From: Persicaria tinctoria
Lineage: Eukaryota > Streptophyta > Magnoliopsida > Caryophyllales > Polygonaceae
Length of the DNA stretch: 64,000 nucleotides
Reading direction: 5' to 3'
Assembly (NCBI GenBank): GCA_037127255.1
Contig: JBANSL010000007.1
Coordinates: 63,907,038-63,971,037, forward strand
Under the pieces are notes generated by a model that did no database searches, was not told the DNA's origin, and saw only the letters and a list, made by a program, of their open reading frames with translations. The position numbers and the translations under genes are program-made. Positions 1 to 13,056 of this stretch are shown one piece after another. Position 1 is the first letter of the stretch. Each line of letters starts with the position of its first letter.

Positions 1-2124
1 AACACGGTAAGGGCTTGGATCCTCCTCCTTTCCTCTCCCTTTCACCTCCAAACTAAATAAAGGTCCAACTTTATTCACTTATCTCTCTCCGAGGCCGAAA
101 TCGCTTTGAAATCGAAGCCCGACGAAGCCAAATCGAACTCCGGTCGAGTTTTCCGACGACGCCTTTGAACCCTTGAGTGAGCATCCTTCTGCTTCCCTTT
201 TTCTTGTCAATTTCCATGTCTTTGGGTGTCGGATTTAGCTACCGGAGCAAGCTGTCGCCGGCAAGCTCTCCGTCCTCGTTCCTCTTCCAGGAATTTCGGA
301 CATGGGGCTTGTAGGAGACGCTGAACAGTAGTTCCAGTTCATGCTTCATTTCCTCTGTTTTGTAAACCGGTTCGGTTTTGGTCTCAAAAATCAGATTTCA
401 CTTGGCTAAGGGTTGGGCCTAAGTTTTGCTTGGGCCTATTTGGGTGATTTGTGAAAATGTATATTCTGTATTAAGGTTATAACTTACTCATATAAATATG
501 ATAATGTGTGTTATTGTCATATCCTTAAATGATCCGATTATATCTTTGGGAGATATTATATTTTTAGAATTTTATATATTATAAAACTATGGGAAAATAA
601 CATTATTTGGAATGTTTATTTGGTGACGTTTAATTTGTGATTTTTGGAGATTTGAAATGAAACATGGGCTGTGATTTATAAATATGGTTGTGAAAATAGA
701 ATTATTTTGTGACTAAATGCCGGACTTTATTCTATAATGACTTCGAACTAAGAAACATGCCGATATTATTTTAATGGTATAAATTTACAAGCTGATTAAA
801 GATTTAATGTTTATAAATGGGTTTTGGCCAATTATGGTTTGAGAAAATGTTTTGAATATGAGTTGACTTAACTTGATATTTAAGAGTTTAGAAACCTTTG
901 GGAAATGAGTTTGGAAATATGGTTGGTACGATTTTATCAATGAGTTGGATTGGAAATAAATGATTTTGGTTGATGTTGATCGTATCGGAAAGATTTTGGA
1001 AATGGTTTCACTATCGGTTGGTTTTGAGTATGTTGAGAACTTGGGTTTCGTGTGTATGAATGTTGGTCCGGTTGCTTATGGAAATGACTTGATGATAGGT
1101 GTGTATTGCTTTGGACTTGCAATTGGGCCCTTGCATGCATTATTTAGCCATTCTGCATCTTCAAGTAAGTTCCCTAGAGGGCTTACTCAGGTTGGACATT
1201 CATGCCTGTTGTTGCATTTTATGTTAGGTGTTGCATATGCATAAAAGCATGCCATGTAGTATCCTTTTTAGGTTGCACTAATTGAATGAGCATCTGCTTA
1301 CTTATTGCGTTTGAAACAGAACGGCCGTTATCTGTGATAGTCCTAGAGTCTTTGCTAGGGTTATAGGGTAGCCCAGCCTCATCGGGTACCCTAAGTCAAT
1401 CGAGTCATGAACTTCCTTATATTATGAGATGCCTGCGGGCTTTATTGTGGAGCGGGTTAGGCATGCGTGCCCCCCGATTATGATGGAATGCATTCACGAG
1501 CTGGCCAGTCTCCGCCCTATCGGAAGGCGGTGGAGGTAGGAGAGGGATATGCCACTTGGCATTGTCTTGGGCCCTTTACAGTATATCTGCACATTATTAT
1601 ACTTAGGGGCATGCTAGTGTGTTTGACTTTCGTACTGCATGAGAGCATCTTTATTAGGTATAGCACATACTATGTGGCCTCAGCGAGGACTGCCGGTCCC
1701 ACATGAGTGGCTCGATCTGACTCCTTTCCCCGTTCTCTTTTTTAAGGTATTTTCTGCAGATATTGTTTGCTTCTTGCTTTTGTGACGGGAAACCCTTTGG
1801 CGAATCGAAGAACCTAGCTAATATTCTAACTTGGTAAAATGGTAATCACTCGCTTATGATTTGGTTTTGACCCGGCTTTGTCGTGACATTTGTATCTTAA
1901 CCTTGCTTCCGCTGTACTTTCATTTGAATTGAATTTCGCGACATAGTCTTAAGATAGGTTAAGGGTACCCAACGACCCTTCGTGACTTTTAGGGTTTGAA
2001 ATCCCTCTTTCCACTAACCTTAAAATGAGTTTGAAACCTCGACCCGTACCTGGATTGCAAGATCCGAACAAGGGTTTTCATCCCTTGAAACGTAACCCGG
2101 AAATCATAACTCTGGGCCGTTACA
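1..2124 (+). repeat. E1 5' LTR (truncated by window edge)
   Basis: Matches 8638-10770 with scattered substitutions and one replaced stretch near 139-150 versus 8777-8805. It ends in ...GCCGTTACA, four bases before the primer site. About the first 1 kb of the LTR lies left of the window, judged by the complete 3' copy. Confidence 0.88.
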
Positions 2125-2128
2125 AAGA

Positions 2129-2140
2129 TGGTATCAGAGC
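2129..2140 (+). other. E1 primer-binding site, tRNA-iMet
   Basis: TGGTATCAGAGC, continuing CGAGG, is complementary to the 3' end of plant initiator tRNA-Met. It lies four bases after the LTR end, the usual position for minus-strand priming. Confidence 0.9.
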
Positions 2141-5100
2141 CGAGGTTGTGCAATTCGGGTACGCAAGGGTCGAGTGTATGTTTTGGAAAACCGCCCATGA
2201 ATTTCAAAGGATTTGAAATGATTTTAAGAAGGGCAAAATGAACTTAAGATACCTAGCTAAAATTGGACTAAGTAATTAACTTGACTTATAATAAAAGAGG
2301 AAAACCGACCAAACAGGGACACGAGTGGGTAGTAAAGGCGCTAGACCACCCTTATTGGGTGTAGTTGGGAACGGTAGGCAAAATATCAGCTTGTTCTTTA
2401 CAGATGGGTTGGTATTTGATTTGGATGCCTTAACTATTGAGTGTTATTAACTGATTCAGTGCTCAGTGCTTGCTATGCTAGAGATCTGATTTGGTATGTC
2501 TAACAATGAGTTTTGTATTGACTGATCTGTATAAACGGGATAGCGGGAGTACCCTTATTTCCCTATGGTCAAGCGCAGCTTGTGTGAAACAGCCCCTTCC
2601 ACTATGTTGTTAACCCCTGACTGGTCTATCGAGCCTTTCTCCCGGATGTCAGTGTCTTCCACGGGGAATTGGGTTGGTAAACACATTGTGTCGGGAATCA
2701 TGTATGGATGTGAAGGTTGTTTGAGCGAGTATTGGAAGGTGGTTCCTTATGTCCCTTTAAGTCAAAAGTAAGGTGTTTCTGGGCTATATTTCTTTATTCT
2801 TGTGACGATCAAACCGTGTCTTCTTGCCACAAAGAGTCATACCAGAGTCCCACGGGAAAGAGGGGTGAGAAGTCAGTCGAGAAAAGTTAGTGGATGCCCT
2901 TAGGAATCTCTGTCCGGTTGAAATGGTGACTCTCTCTGAATTGCATGACATAATCTTGTAATCTCCCGCATGTACCTTGCAAATGATCATTAGTAAAAGT
3001 TGCTCATGTTATGCCTTGCTTTCTGTCATGATTTTATTGTTAAGCTCATAATGTGGTTAGTTACATTTCTCAAGTCTCTTGTTGTGTCTTGCCTTCTATC
3101 ATGATTATATGTTGTTATAGCATGTTTACTTGGCTTGTTGATCGTATGATGAATTGGAAACATGAACCACATGATATGAACCTAAATGATCGTTATTTCC
3201 TCCTGGATTAGGTTCATGATAGTGTAATCAACTCTCCTTTGTATGAATGCTTGTAGATGATTGCCTTAGCATGCTGGATGCTGACGTGTCAACACTTATT
3301 GCTCATTTGTGACAAGAATCTATAGCACGCCCATATATTTTTATTCGTCAATTGACTATTGTTGATGATTCTGCAAGTTAATATTGTCGTATGATTACGT
3401 GCGTAGGATGAAGAATATGTGGTATAATTGAGCTTTAATGAATACATATTTTGCCATGTTATGTGTTGATCTGCACTCATACCCCGTATTCTAATCGTAT
3501 TGCCCATTACTTGGACTCGTATTATGCATCGCTGAACTTTTCTCATGCTTCTGTATCGTGGAATATGATTGAGTGGTTTCTTATGCATCGTCATGATTAG
3601 TTGCATGCATGTATCGTACGTTATATTGAGTTTCTAGCATCATGTAGGACCCCTAGTTGTGACTTGTACGCATTTATATCTTGCCGACATTATCGCTGAA
3701 TTTCTCCCTTGAGTCAGGCCCCTGATAGTGTGATTCTTCCCTCTTCCTACCCTCTTAAGATGTTTTGCCCATCCTGATTTAACTTGCTTATCGTTGAACT
3801 TGATGATCGACTTGCTTCCCGTGATGGTTAATCCTAGCATGCTTACCTGTTATCGCTCGGTGGTATTTCCCTATTATTATGTGCCATCTTCTCATGCTTG
3901 CATTAATGTATGACTTGACACCTCGCATGATCACACACCACGCTATATCATAATTTAACATACGCATGACACATGAATGTTAGAATGGACCTAGTCGAAG
4001 TATCTTGATTGTATTCGTGTTCGATATGTGTTGTTAATATCCTATAGAGCTTATGAGTTCTAAAATGACCCGCTCAATGGTGACTTGTCATCCTTGTTTA
4101 TTACGTGAACATTCTTGTCCTGTAATGTGATAATTACTGTACTACTTTATGTGCCTCAATGACTATTCCTTCCTAGCATGCTTAGAATCTATCACGGTGA
4201 TGTTCTCTTTGTTACCTTGTAAGGATGCCTCATCCTTCATGAACATTATGTTGAATTCATTTAAATGATTCTTGACTATGAACATGCCTTATCATGTATC
4301 GCTAGTACCATGTATTACTTACGCTTTTAAATGTACCTCGTCATATGATTACACGTCATTCTCAACCTATTATATGATCCTTGTTATTAGATGTGATAAT
4401 TGTCATTCTGCTCTTTTGTATCCTCGAATAACGTTTAGTTTGATTTTATGATGTACCTCGCCATGCTATGTTTGACCTCATGTGTTGACGTGTATACCAT
4501 GCTCGTGCATTGTTCATATACATGATGTTTGTCATCCTCGTTAAGCCTTGTATGACCATTACTGGATCCGCATATCTTACTTGAAATTGCTAGGCATATC
4601 TGCCTCCCTGGAATAAGAGGCTATTAGCTTATCTCACATGCATCCGTGTAGAATATAATTATGTCATTTGGAATGAATACGTATGTCGATCTCCTTGAGA
4701 TAGGTACATGTTAGTGTGGATTAATGTGACAGATGTGCTCCATGGTAAATTCGTATTTGCTTGTCGCGATTATAACCTAATAGACTTCCATAGGGGCATC
4801 GTTACTATTCTCGGGTCGGAGTTCTGTCTCTAGATGTCGTCTTTAGTTTCGGTCCGTGTTTTTTTCCGGAAGGGACGTTGGGTTGCCTGTCCTTCTCACT
4901 CCCCTATCTCTGCTAACTTAGACTCCTCTGCGATACTTGGATGAGCGACTGCATGAGAAAGAAAACGGAAGGTGGGATAACAATAGAGCGACGCAGCAGA
5001 AGCGTGGGCCCATAACCCACAGGCCTTAGGATCAATGATGTCGGCGGAACAAGCACGTATCAAGGATTGCGGTTAGTGAGTGCGATATGACTTGCGAGCG

Positions 5101-7610
5101 AGAATGTCCTTCGTTCAAATTGCTAACCCTTTTGAATTTGTTGATGACGATATTGCGCTGACCTAGAGATGAGATTTACGTGTTTATGTGCTGACCTGAT
5201 GATGACTGTTGCCTGATTACCTGTTCTCTATGATGATATGATTTGATGACTTATAGATCTCATGTATCATGATGTCTTGACTTGTTTCTACGCTAAGTTG
5301 CTAAGCATGATTTAATTTACTTGCCTGTAAAATGCGAACTGCAATTGCTGGAAAAAAAAAACTAAATTGTTTATCTGATAAGGTTATGATTAAACTTGTT
5401 AGCTTGACTTAATTACATGCATACATGATGATTTGCAATAACTATTGAGCATGACAGGAATCGAGGCTTATTGATGCAGTTACAATGTTTGATGATGAAC
5501 TAATGATGTTGTTGTCATAAATGCTTGTTGATAAGATGTAGCCCTTATGTGTAATAATGTTCATGATTGCTTCTTCCTTAAATTGTGGGTGTGGTTTCTT
5601 TTGTGGAGGGGTTGATGAGTGGTAAAAGGATTATAGGCGGTTAAGATGATCGATGGTATTAGGAGGTGAGTCGCGAGAAAGGGATGTTGGCTTAGGTAAG
5701 ACTGAGTGAGCTTTGGGATTTATGGGAAGCAAGGTGGGTGGTTTTGATGAGCTTCTAGGTGATGCTTGTGATGTCTTGAGTAGTATATGAAGTGTGGGGA
5801 ATGACTTTTGAGAGTATTGAGGATATAGTATGAGAGGGTTCTCGGGTGTGAAGTTAGGGATAGGAGTTGGGTTCTTAGAGGTGGATGGTGTGTGAGAGTG
5901 CTTGATGGAATGAAGGGTGAGATTGGAGTATCGAAATAAATTGGGATTTCTTCAAGGGATTTTGTCGGAGTTAGTGTTGTTGAGTCTAGAAGAGGATTAA
6001 TCTTGGCTTGGGAATTGGAAACGGGCGAGTGAGGATCGCGTTTCATTTTGAGTGGTGATGACGTGAGGATTTCCTTGCTTACGGGATATATTAATATGTG
6101 TTGGCATGATGTTAGATAACAACTATGATGAATCTGATCCAGAATGATATTACATGTTGTTATGCAATATTGAAATCTAGTTGATAGTGACAAATGTTAT
6201 CATGATATATTGCTGCTCTGCTATGTTGTTTTAGAAGCATGATAGGATGTGTTGTGATATGATACATGAGATAATACTGTGTTATCATATGGTTGGCAAG
6301 CATGATTATTGATATATTAAATGATGAATATGACTTAGAGCATGAATATGACTTGTATATATATGAGGTAATAGTGCATGTCTGCCTAATAACTAAATGA
6401 TCGTTATATGGTGTTGTGACGAGTTGAGATGATATCTGGAGAGCATGTTGACATTTTGATGTTGATATACTGCTTGATCTTCCCTTTTGTTGAATCTTAC
6501 TAGCATAACCTTGTTTGTATTGATGTGGTTATAATTAGTTTTGTTTCATGGACTTATGATGACATTCCGATGTGGCTAACCTTGCAAATACAAATGTTTG
6601 ATGTGATAAATCTGTTATGATAATGCTGGATAGAAATTGGATAGGATGATTATGTGAATTTATGCGCTAAATGAGATCCCTTGTTGTGACTGACCCTACT
6701 ATGATTGCGGTGTTGATATGCGATAGTGAGATACCTTTTATGATTTATGGTGTGATGTCGAGACGTTGTTATGATTTTGATATGTTGTTGAGATGCACAT
6801 TATAACCTTTAGTATGATTTGGAGATGCTTGATGTGACCTTGTGGCACTGTGTGGGTACATGGTTGAGACTTGTCGTATGATGTGTTGGTTGGAGATTGA
6901 TTGGTTTAAGCTGTTATGCTTTTTTTTATGGCGTATGAATCTTGTTTGAATGGAGATTGATGGATTGATTTGATTCTGGAAACTAGGAAGAGAATATGGG
7001 ATTAGCCCTTAGAGGTGGATGATTCCACCTCCGAGCTTCTGAATTTGATTGATTGTTATGCGGGAAACTGATTTGGTTTTGGAGGATTTAGACGAAATTT
7101 TGATCGAAACGATTTTACTTGTGTTGGTGTAAAGTTGCTTGGTTAAACGTCTTACTTGAAGATTTCGAGCGGTTTGAAAAGGAATTACTTGAAATTTTAA
7201 AGAATAAACGTTATCGAGAATTTCAACGATTTTGAGGCCAATCTTTTCCAATTGCGGAATTCCTTTTAACACTTCCAAACCCGGGTAACTCTATTATACT
7301 TCACAAAGTGGATAAAAGCATTTTATGAGGGCGCTTGTAGGGTGCTTGCTAAGACCTAGTGATGATATTGTAGAACTTTAGAGTTGCGGTACTTCCGAAA
7401 GGTCGAAGCGAGGATGTGATAGGGGCGCTTATTGCATACTTGTCAAGGCCAATTGGAGATGTCACGACCGTGACTAGGATGTTGTGAGAATCCCGGAAGA
7501 CGCAACCGAGATGATTACAAGATTCTTGGACATGGTCCTCGCACTCATCAATTTCAAACTTCATCTCCTACTTTATTTTGGTTTTAGTCTTAGGGACGAG
7601 ACTTGTTTTT

Positions 7611-7622
7611 AGAGGTGGATGA
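7611..7622 (+). other. E1 polypurine tract (candidate)
   Basis: AGAGGTGGATGA directly precedes the 3' LTR start TGTAAATGCC. The same block, reverse-complemented, borders the LTR of the minus-strand family A copy at 24484-24496. It has two T residues, so it is a weak PPT. Confidence 0.6.
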
Positions 7623-10600
7623 TGTAAATGCCCGGATTTTTAAATAATAAATTTCAACAAATAATATAAAATGGATTTAAGTCGGAAAAAAAAAATCATA
7701 TAATAAAAATTCGGATATTTGAAAATCCTCACATTCGCCTTAAAAATCGTAATTTTAAATCCTCCCGGCATCGTTTTAGAATTTTGATTTTGACGAAATT
7801 GATTCCGCTTTCGAGTTGCGAGTCTTGATAAAATAATTTAATTCCGATTATCTTGAAATTGATTGAAAATTTCGATTTAAATCATCTAGCGTCGGGATTT
7901 CACTTTAGTGAGCGGGATTGGGTTTTGAGTGTTGAATGTCAAATTGGTGTGTTAAGGGGTTAAAGTGTAATTCCTTTTCTTCTTTTTTTTCTTCTTTTCT
8001 TTACTCTCTCTCGTTTCTCAGATGAGGCAGGCTGTTGAGAAAGATACCTCTGCAGCCCCATTTCACCCAGCTCACACTTTGTCCTCTTGCTCACCTGCTC
8101 CAAATGCACCAACAACCCACAAATTCACAAATGGAGCATTTCCTCTCTCTTTCCCATTCCCCTCTCTGCAGAAGCCAGTAAACCCTACCCTAGCTTTTAA
8201 ATTTCAAACCTAGACCACCATATCTCAGCACCATTGCCGATTCACCACCGCCTAGCCACGGTTTTCCAACGAGCCCCACCACCGCCTCACTTGCTTCTGC
8301 TGTGTCTTCCCCATTCCGATCCGATTTAGAGCAGCACATCAGCAACGTCTTCCTCCATTTCATTCCCGTCCAAACACCAGTTAGCCGCCACCCACCACAG
8401 CCCTGGTCGTCTTCCAGTTGCCCAACAGCTCTTCTTCCTTCGGGCACATCCCCTCCTCCTCTCTTCAATTTGGACGGCAACAGCAGAAGTTGTGTCCCCA
8501 CCTAAGCCAAACCCTCCCCTGTATTTCTTCTGTCCGAGCGCGGCTCGAGCGCAGTCCGAGTCAGGGCCGAGCCGAGCAGCAGCCTAGCAACAACGAGCCT
8601 AGATTGGTCTGACCTCCTCTTCTCCTGTCCTCGGTTGAACACGGTAAGGGCTTGGATCCTCCTCCTTTCCTCTCCCTTTCACCTCCAAACTAAATAAAGG
8701 TCCAACTTTATTCACTTATCTCTCTCCCAGACCGAAATCGCTTTGAAATCGAAGCCCGACGAAGCCAAATCGAACTCCGATCATGCTTCATTTCCTCTCC
8801 CAGTTTTCCGACGACGCCTTTGAACCCTTGAGTGAGCATCCTTCTGCTTCCCTTTTTCTTGTCGATTTCCATGTCTTTGGGTGTCGGATTTAGCTACCGG
8901 AGCAAGCTGTCGCCGGCAAGCTCTCCGTCCTCGTTCCTCTTCCCGAAATTTCGGACATGGGGCTTGTAGGAGACGCTGAACAGTATTCCGGTTCATGCTT
9001 CATTTCCTCTGTTTTGTAAACCGGTTCGGTTTTGGTCTCAAAAATCAGATTTCACTTGGCTAAGGGTTGGGCCTAAGTTTTGCTTGGGCCTATTTGGGTG
9101 ATTTGTGAAAATGTATATTCTGTATTAAGGTTATAACTTACTCATATAAATATGATAATGTGTGTTATTGTCATATCCTTAAATGATCCGATTATATCAT
9201 TGGGAGATATTATATTTTTAGAATTTTATATATTATAAAACTATGGGAAAATAACATTATTTGGAATGTTTATTTAGTGACGTTTAATTTGTGATTTTTG
9301 GAGATTTGAAATGAAACATGGGTTGTGATTTATAAATATGGTTGTGAAAATAGAATTATTTTGTGACTAAATGCCGGACATTATTCTGTAATGATTTCGA
9401 ACTAAGAAACATGCCGATATTATTTTAATGGTATAAATTTACAAGCTGATTAAAGATTTAATGTTTATAAATGGGTTTTGGCCAATTATGGTTTGAGAAA
9501 ATGTTTTGAATATGAGTTGACTTAACTTGATATTTAAGAGTTTGGAAAACTTTGGGAAATGAGTTTGGAAATATGGTTGGTACGATTTTATCAATGAGTT
9601 GGATTGGAAATAAATGAATTTGGTTGATGTTGATCGTATCGGAAAGATTTTAGAAATGGTTTCACTATCGGTTGGTTTTGAGTATGTTGGGTTTCGTGTG
9701 TATGAATGTTGGTCCGGTTGCTTATGGAAATGACTTGATGATAGGTGTGTATTGCTTTGGACTTGCAATTGGGCCCTTGCTTTCATTATTTAGCCGTTCT
9801 GCATCTTCAAGTAAGTTCCCTAGGGGGCTTACTCAGGTTGGACATTCATGCGTGTTTTTGCATTTTATGTTAGGTGTTGCATATGCATAAAAGCATGCCA
9901 TGTAGTATCCTGTTTAGGTTGCACTAATTGAATGAGCATCTGCTTACTTATTGCGTTTGAAACAGAACGGCCGTTATCTGTGATAGTCCTAGAGTCTTTG
10001 CTAGGGTCATAGGGTAGCCCAGCCTCATCGGGTACCCTGAGTCAATCGAGTCATGAACTTCCTTATATTATGAGATGCCTGCGGGCTTTATTGTGGAGCG
10101 GGTTAGGCATGCGTGCCCCCCGATTATGATGGAATGCATTCACCGGCTGGCCAGTCTCCGCCCTATCGGAAGGCGGTGGAGGTAGGAGAGGGATATGCCA
10201 CTTGGCATTGTCTTGGGCCCTTTACAGTATTTCTGCACATTAGTATACTTAGGGGCATGCTAGTGTGTTTGACTTTCGTACTGCATTAGAGCATCCTTAT
10301 TAGGTATAGCACATGCTATGTGGCCTCAGCGAGGACTGCCGGTCCCGCATGAGTGGCTCGATCTGACTCCTTTCCCCGTTCTTTTTTTTAAGGTATTTTC
10401 TGCAGATATTGTTTGCTTCTTGCTTCTGTGACGGGAAAACCTTTGGCAAATCGAAGAACCTAGCTAATATTCTAACTTGGTAAAATGGTAATCACTCGCT
10501 TATGATTTGGTTTTGACCCGGCTTTGTCGTGGCATTTGTATCCTAACCTTGCTTCCGCTTTACTTTCATTTGAATTGAATTTCGCGACATAGTCTTAAGA

Positions 10601-10770
10601 TAGGTTAAGGGTAACCAACGACCCTTCGTGACTTTTGGGGTTTGAAATCCCTCTTTCCACTAACCTTAAAATGAGTTTGAAACCTCGACCGGTACCTGGA
10701 TTGCAAGATCCGAACAAGGGTTTTCATCCCTTGAAACGTAACCCGGAAATCATAATTCTGGGCCGTTACA
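7623..10770 (+). repeat. E1 3' LTR, 3148 bp
   Basis: Begins TGTAAATG after the PPT and ends ...GCCGTTACA. From 8638 on it parallels 1-2124. The segment 8022-8640 is C/T-rich and GC-richer than its surroundings and ends in a donor-like CACGGTAAGG, which suggests the transcribed leader of the LTR. Small frames there (for example 8022-8213 and 8302-8505) are Pro/Ser-rich and unsupported. Confidence 0.87.
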
Positions 10771-11229
10771 AGAATTCAAAACTCTCAACATCATAGATTC
10801 ATTGTCATATGTCCCTTCAATCAATTACCATCCTTGAAAAGGTACTAGTGTCACAAATCCATGCATGTGCAATTTATACAAAAGCAACATCTACTCACAA
10901 AAGGAGTGTTATGCAAAACATTCATTCGTGACAAAGCATTAATAATCAAGAGGACTTTAATTTAAGCTCAAATAAGGAGTAGATTGGTAAAAGGCTAAAG
11001 GTGGGAAGTTTTTGGCCATGTGGTGCTTATGATCCGGGGAAATGGAGTATTTCCAAACTGAATTTCCACATTCCTTCTCCATAAGATTCATCACCTTTCA
11101 TAATGCTTTTATCAATAATAATGCTTTTACCTCTCTGACCTCAGCATTGCCTTCTCGCGAGTCGCAAACATAGGTGTCATGAATGGCCCCGGATACTTAG
11201 TGCTTTGGACTCCTCACAATATGTCCCAT

Positions 11230-11254
11230 CTCTCCAAACTATTATCTTAGAGAG
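11230..11254 (-). other. Conserved hairpin, E2 copy
   Basis: On the element strand the stem is CTCTCTAA/TTGGAGAG with a 9-nt loop. Relative to E4 and E5 the fourth pair is T-A in place of G-C, a double change that keeps pairing. Confidence 0.6.
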
Positions 11255-11881
11255 CAGGGTCAATCTACCTTTATCTCCTGAGGTGATTGGATTTTCTTTC
11301 ACTCATTAAATTTTCCATATATTTCAAACAATTTCCTTCCAAACTCCATATAACACAACAACCATATAACATCTCCATAATGTAACATCATTCTCAACAT
11401 AATCCCCGGATAGGGTAAAGAATGGCAATATTTAGATCATGTGGAGCAATATATGAAATAAGGCATATTATGGCTTTTGTGAAATGCATAAGCATAGGTA
11501 GGGCTAGGATTATAAACATATGAGCATTATATGGAAATATAAAGTCCTCCATCATTTTATCATGCAACATGTCAAAAGCAACATCAAATTTTACCTCCTT
11601 TCATGGTTTTCAAGAAATAATGCGCTTCATTGTGACTTCCCTTTACTAGGCAATTTCATGCTATATCTCTAATGAATCCAATTTTGCATCGTCGAGTTCA
11701 ATATAAGCTTCCATGACATTAAATCAAAATTTTAAATGGGGGTCATCTTTTCAAATTTTGGAAACATGTATATAAGCACATAAATCAATAATGCATTCCA
11801 AAATAGCCATGTAGCAATTCAAAGAAATAAATTCTAAATATGCACAAATATGGTCAAATAATTCCAATATGAATAAAGTAA

Positions 11882-11902
11882 GCCCTTCCCCCACCCCATA
11901 CT
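11882..11902 (-). other. E2 second PPT-like purine run
   Basis: Element strand reads AAGTATGGGGTGGGGGAAGG. It resembles the LTR-adjacent AAGTATGGGGTG of sister elements but lies over 1 kb from the LTR. Confidence 0.45.
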
Positions 11903-12182
11903 TAAACATTACAGTGTCCCCACTGTATAAAAACAAGGGTAAAGAAAGAAACTCACTAGACAAGTGTGCAAGGCCTCTTAATATCGAAAGAATGCCTGGG
12001 CCGAGTCTAAATATAGCTTTGCTTCTATCCATGGACCTGAAAAGTGTAGAAGACATAGACCCACAATAGAAAAAGTTCAAAACCAAAAACAAACAAAACA
12101 ATGTCCAAAAAGTCCCAAAAAGTAAATGTCTATGTACAAGCTCTAGATTTTATAGTCGCTAGGCCGACTTCTCCGTTTAGCT

Positions 12183-12974
12183 TTAGCCGGGCTCATCTTT
12201 GTCCGGAGGTATAGGTGGATCTGGTGGTTCCTCCGGTGGTGGGAAGCGTGGGATGTCATCCGGGGGCATCATGTGAAGAAGCTTAAACCTCCCCGAGTGG
12301 ATGCTCCATGGCTCCACCCATCCATCTTCCTGGGCTCCAGCTGGCATGCATAAAGGAATATATAAAGGAAATTTGCATACCTCATAATCATACCTCTTTC
12401 GCTCCATTGGTTGATTTGTTTGCGCGTCTCCACCACAACAAAACGGTGGAGTGGGAAGATATATTTCCACCTCATCTTGCGGAGCTTCATGCCACTTTGC
12501 GAGGACCCCATACTTAAATATGAACATCGGTTGCTCAAAATCGTCGGGGATAGCCTTCACCTTATAAGGCAAAAGTGACTTTGAAACAACATGGGCAACG
12601 ACGTCCAACTTCTTCTTTTCTGGCTCTTCTTCCTCTAGAGGTTCTTCAAATGGTTTTTCAAAGACAGAGGATAAAGTTGGAATTGAGATAGCGGAAGGAC
12701 ATACCTGGGTATCGACTAGTGATAGATCGATATCGATTGGAGATGGGTCGACATCGACTAGGTGTTGGTCAAGGTCGACCTCAGGTTCAGATTCTCCTTC
12801 TAGCAGGATTGGGGCTTCTTGCGGTGATTTTGACGAATCCCGGAGCTTCCTAAATGCGCGTACACCTTCAAGCCATGCCTCCTCATCAACGATGTATAGC
12901 CATCTCAAATATTCCAATTCTTTTGCATACTGTCTCGCTCTTTCTCTTTCGAAATACTCGAGGGTGTCCTTCAT
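12183..12974 (-). CDS. ORF-X: unknown protein in the gag position of E2
   Basis: 263 aa from an ATG a few bases after an acceptor-like TTCTTCTACAG. I do not recognise the family. The N-terminus (about 1-50) is charged and probably helical. Residues about 62-95 are acidic and include VDLDQ, VDVD and DIDL, encoded by TCGANNTCGA-type DNA. About 110-130 is Glu/Lys-rich. The last 130 residues (SLLPYKVKAIPDDFEQP, CCGG, DDIPRFPPP) closely match a second copy in E4 (42224-43052), while the N-termini differ. The tail is Pro/Asp-rich and ends DEPG. There is no zinc knuckle or protease motif. It is the first ORF after the primer site, where gag sits in E5 and E6. The open frame suggests recent activity or constraint; function unknown. 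Confidence 0.65.
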   Translation of the reverse strand: MKDTLEYFERERARQYAKELEYLRWLYIVDEEAWLEGVRAFRKLRDSSKSPQEAPILLEGESEPEVDLDQHLVDVDPSPIDIDLSLVDTQVCPSAISIPTLSSVFEKPFEEPLEEEEPEKKKLDVVAHVVSKSLLPYKVKAIPDDFEQPMFIFKYGVLAKWHEAPQDEVEIYLPTPPFCCGGDAQTNQPMERKRYDYEVCKFPLYIPLCMPAGAQEDGWVEPWSIHSGRFKLLHMMPPDDIPRFPPPEEPPDPPIPPDKDEPG

Positions 12975-13038
12975 ATACCTGTAGAAGAAAACTCAAAGAA
13001 AACGTGAGATCTAACTACCTAAGGCGCGAATGATAGCT

Positions 13039-13056
13039 TCCCCGGCAACTGCGCCA
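13039..13056 (-). other. E2 primer-binding site, tRNA-Asp
   Basis: Element strand TGGCGCAGTTGCCGGGGA, one mismatch from the Athila-type site TGGCGCCGTTGCCGGGGA, complementary to the 3' end of plant tRNA-Asp. It lies six bases inside the 5' LTR. Confidence 0.85.

Larger units (their letters stand above)
2125..7622 (+). other. E1 internal region, non-coding
   Basis: This 5.5-kb stretch is rich in TG and GATGAT on the plus strand and has stops in all frames. I found no zinc knuckle, DTG/DSG, RT or integrase motif. The minus-strand family A copy (24484-24841, 28211-30334, 46994-49198) has a diverged interior of the same composition, matching near the PBS, near the PPT and around 5640-5720. The non-coding interior is therefore a family trait and not decay of one copy. 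Confidence 0.7.
1..10770 (+). mobile_element. E1: family A LTR retrotransposon, non-coding (LARD-like), 5' end outside window
   Basis: Positions 1-2124 repeat almost exactly at 8638-10770, so this is an LTR pair around a 5.5-kb interior. The 5' LTR is followed by a tRNA-iMet type primer site and the 3' LTR is preceded by a purine-rich tract. No gag, protease, RT or integrase ORF is visible between them; the longest frame is 157 aa on the opposite strand and looks like chance. Large LTRs with a non-coding interior fit a LARD-type element that depends on a partner. The LTRs are nearly identical, so insertion was fairly recent. The right flank resumes E2 interior about 60 bp from where E2's 3' LTR would begin, so E1 sits inside E2. 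Confidence 0.85.
10771..12182 (-). other. E2 shared 3' non-coding region
   Basis: Closely matches the corresponding parts of E4 (32088-33591), E5 (35571-37005) and E6 (55392-57062). Landmarks are the block containing 'tcatgaatggccccggata' near 11180, a hairpin at 11230-11254 and a purine-rich run at 11882-11902. It has no supported ORF. Conservation across elements with different coding content suggests a cis-acting role. Confidence 0.75.

Noticed and set aside
5720..6193. 157-aa minus-strand frame in E1
   Set aside because: Antisense to TG-rich non-coding interior; no domain, no start context, absent from the other family A copy.
8022..8620. Pro/Ser-rich frames in the E1 LTR
   Set aside because: Overlapping frames in a C/T-rich leader on both strands; compositional and broken in the other family A copy.
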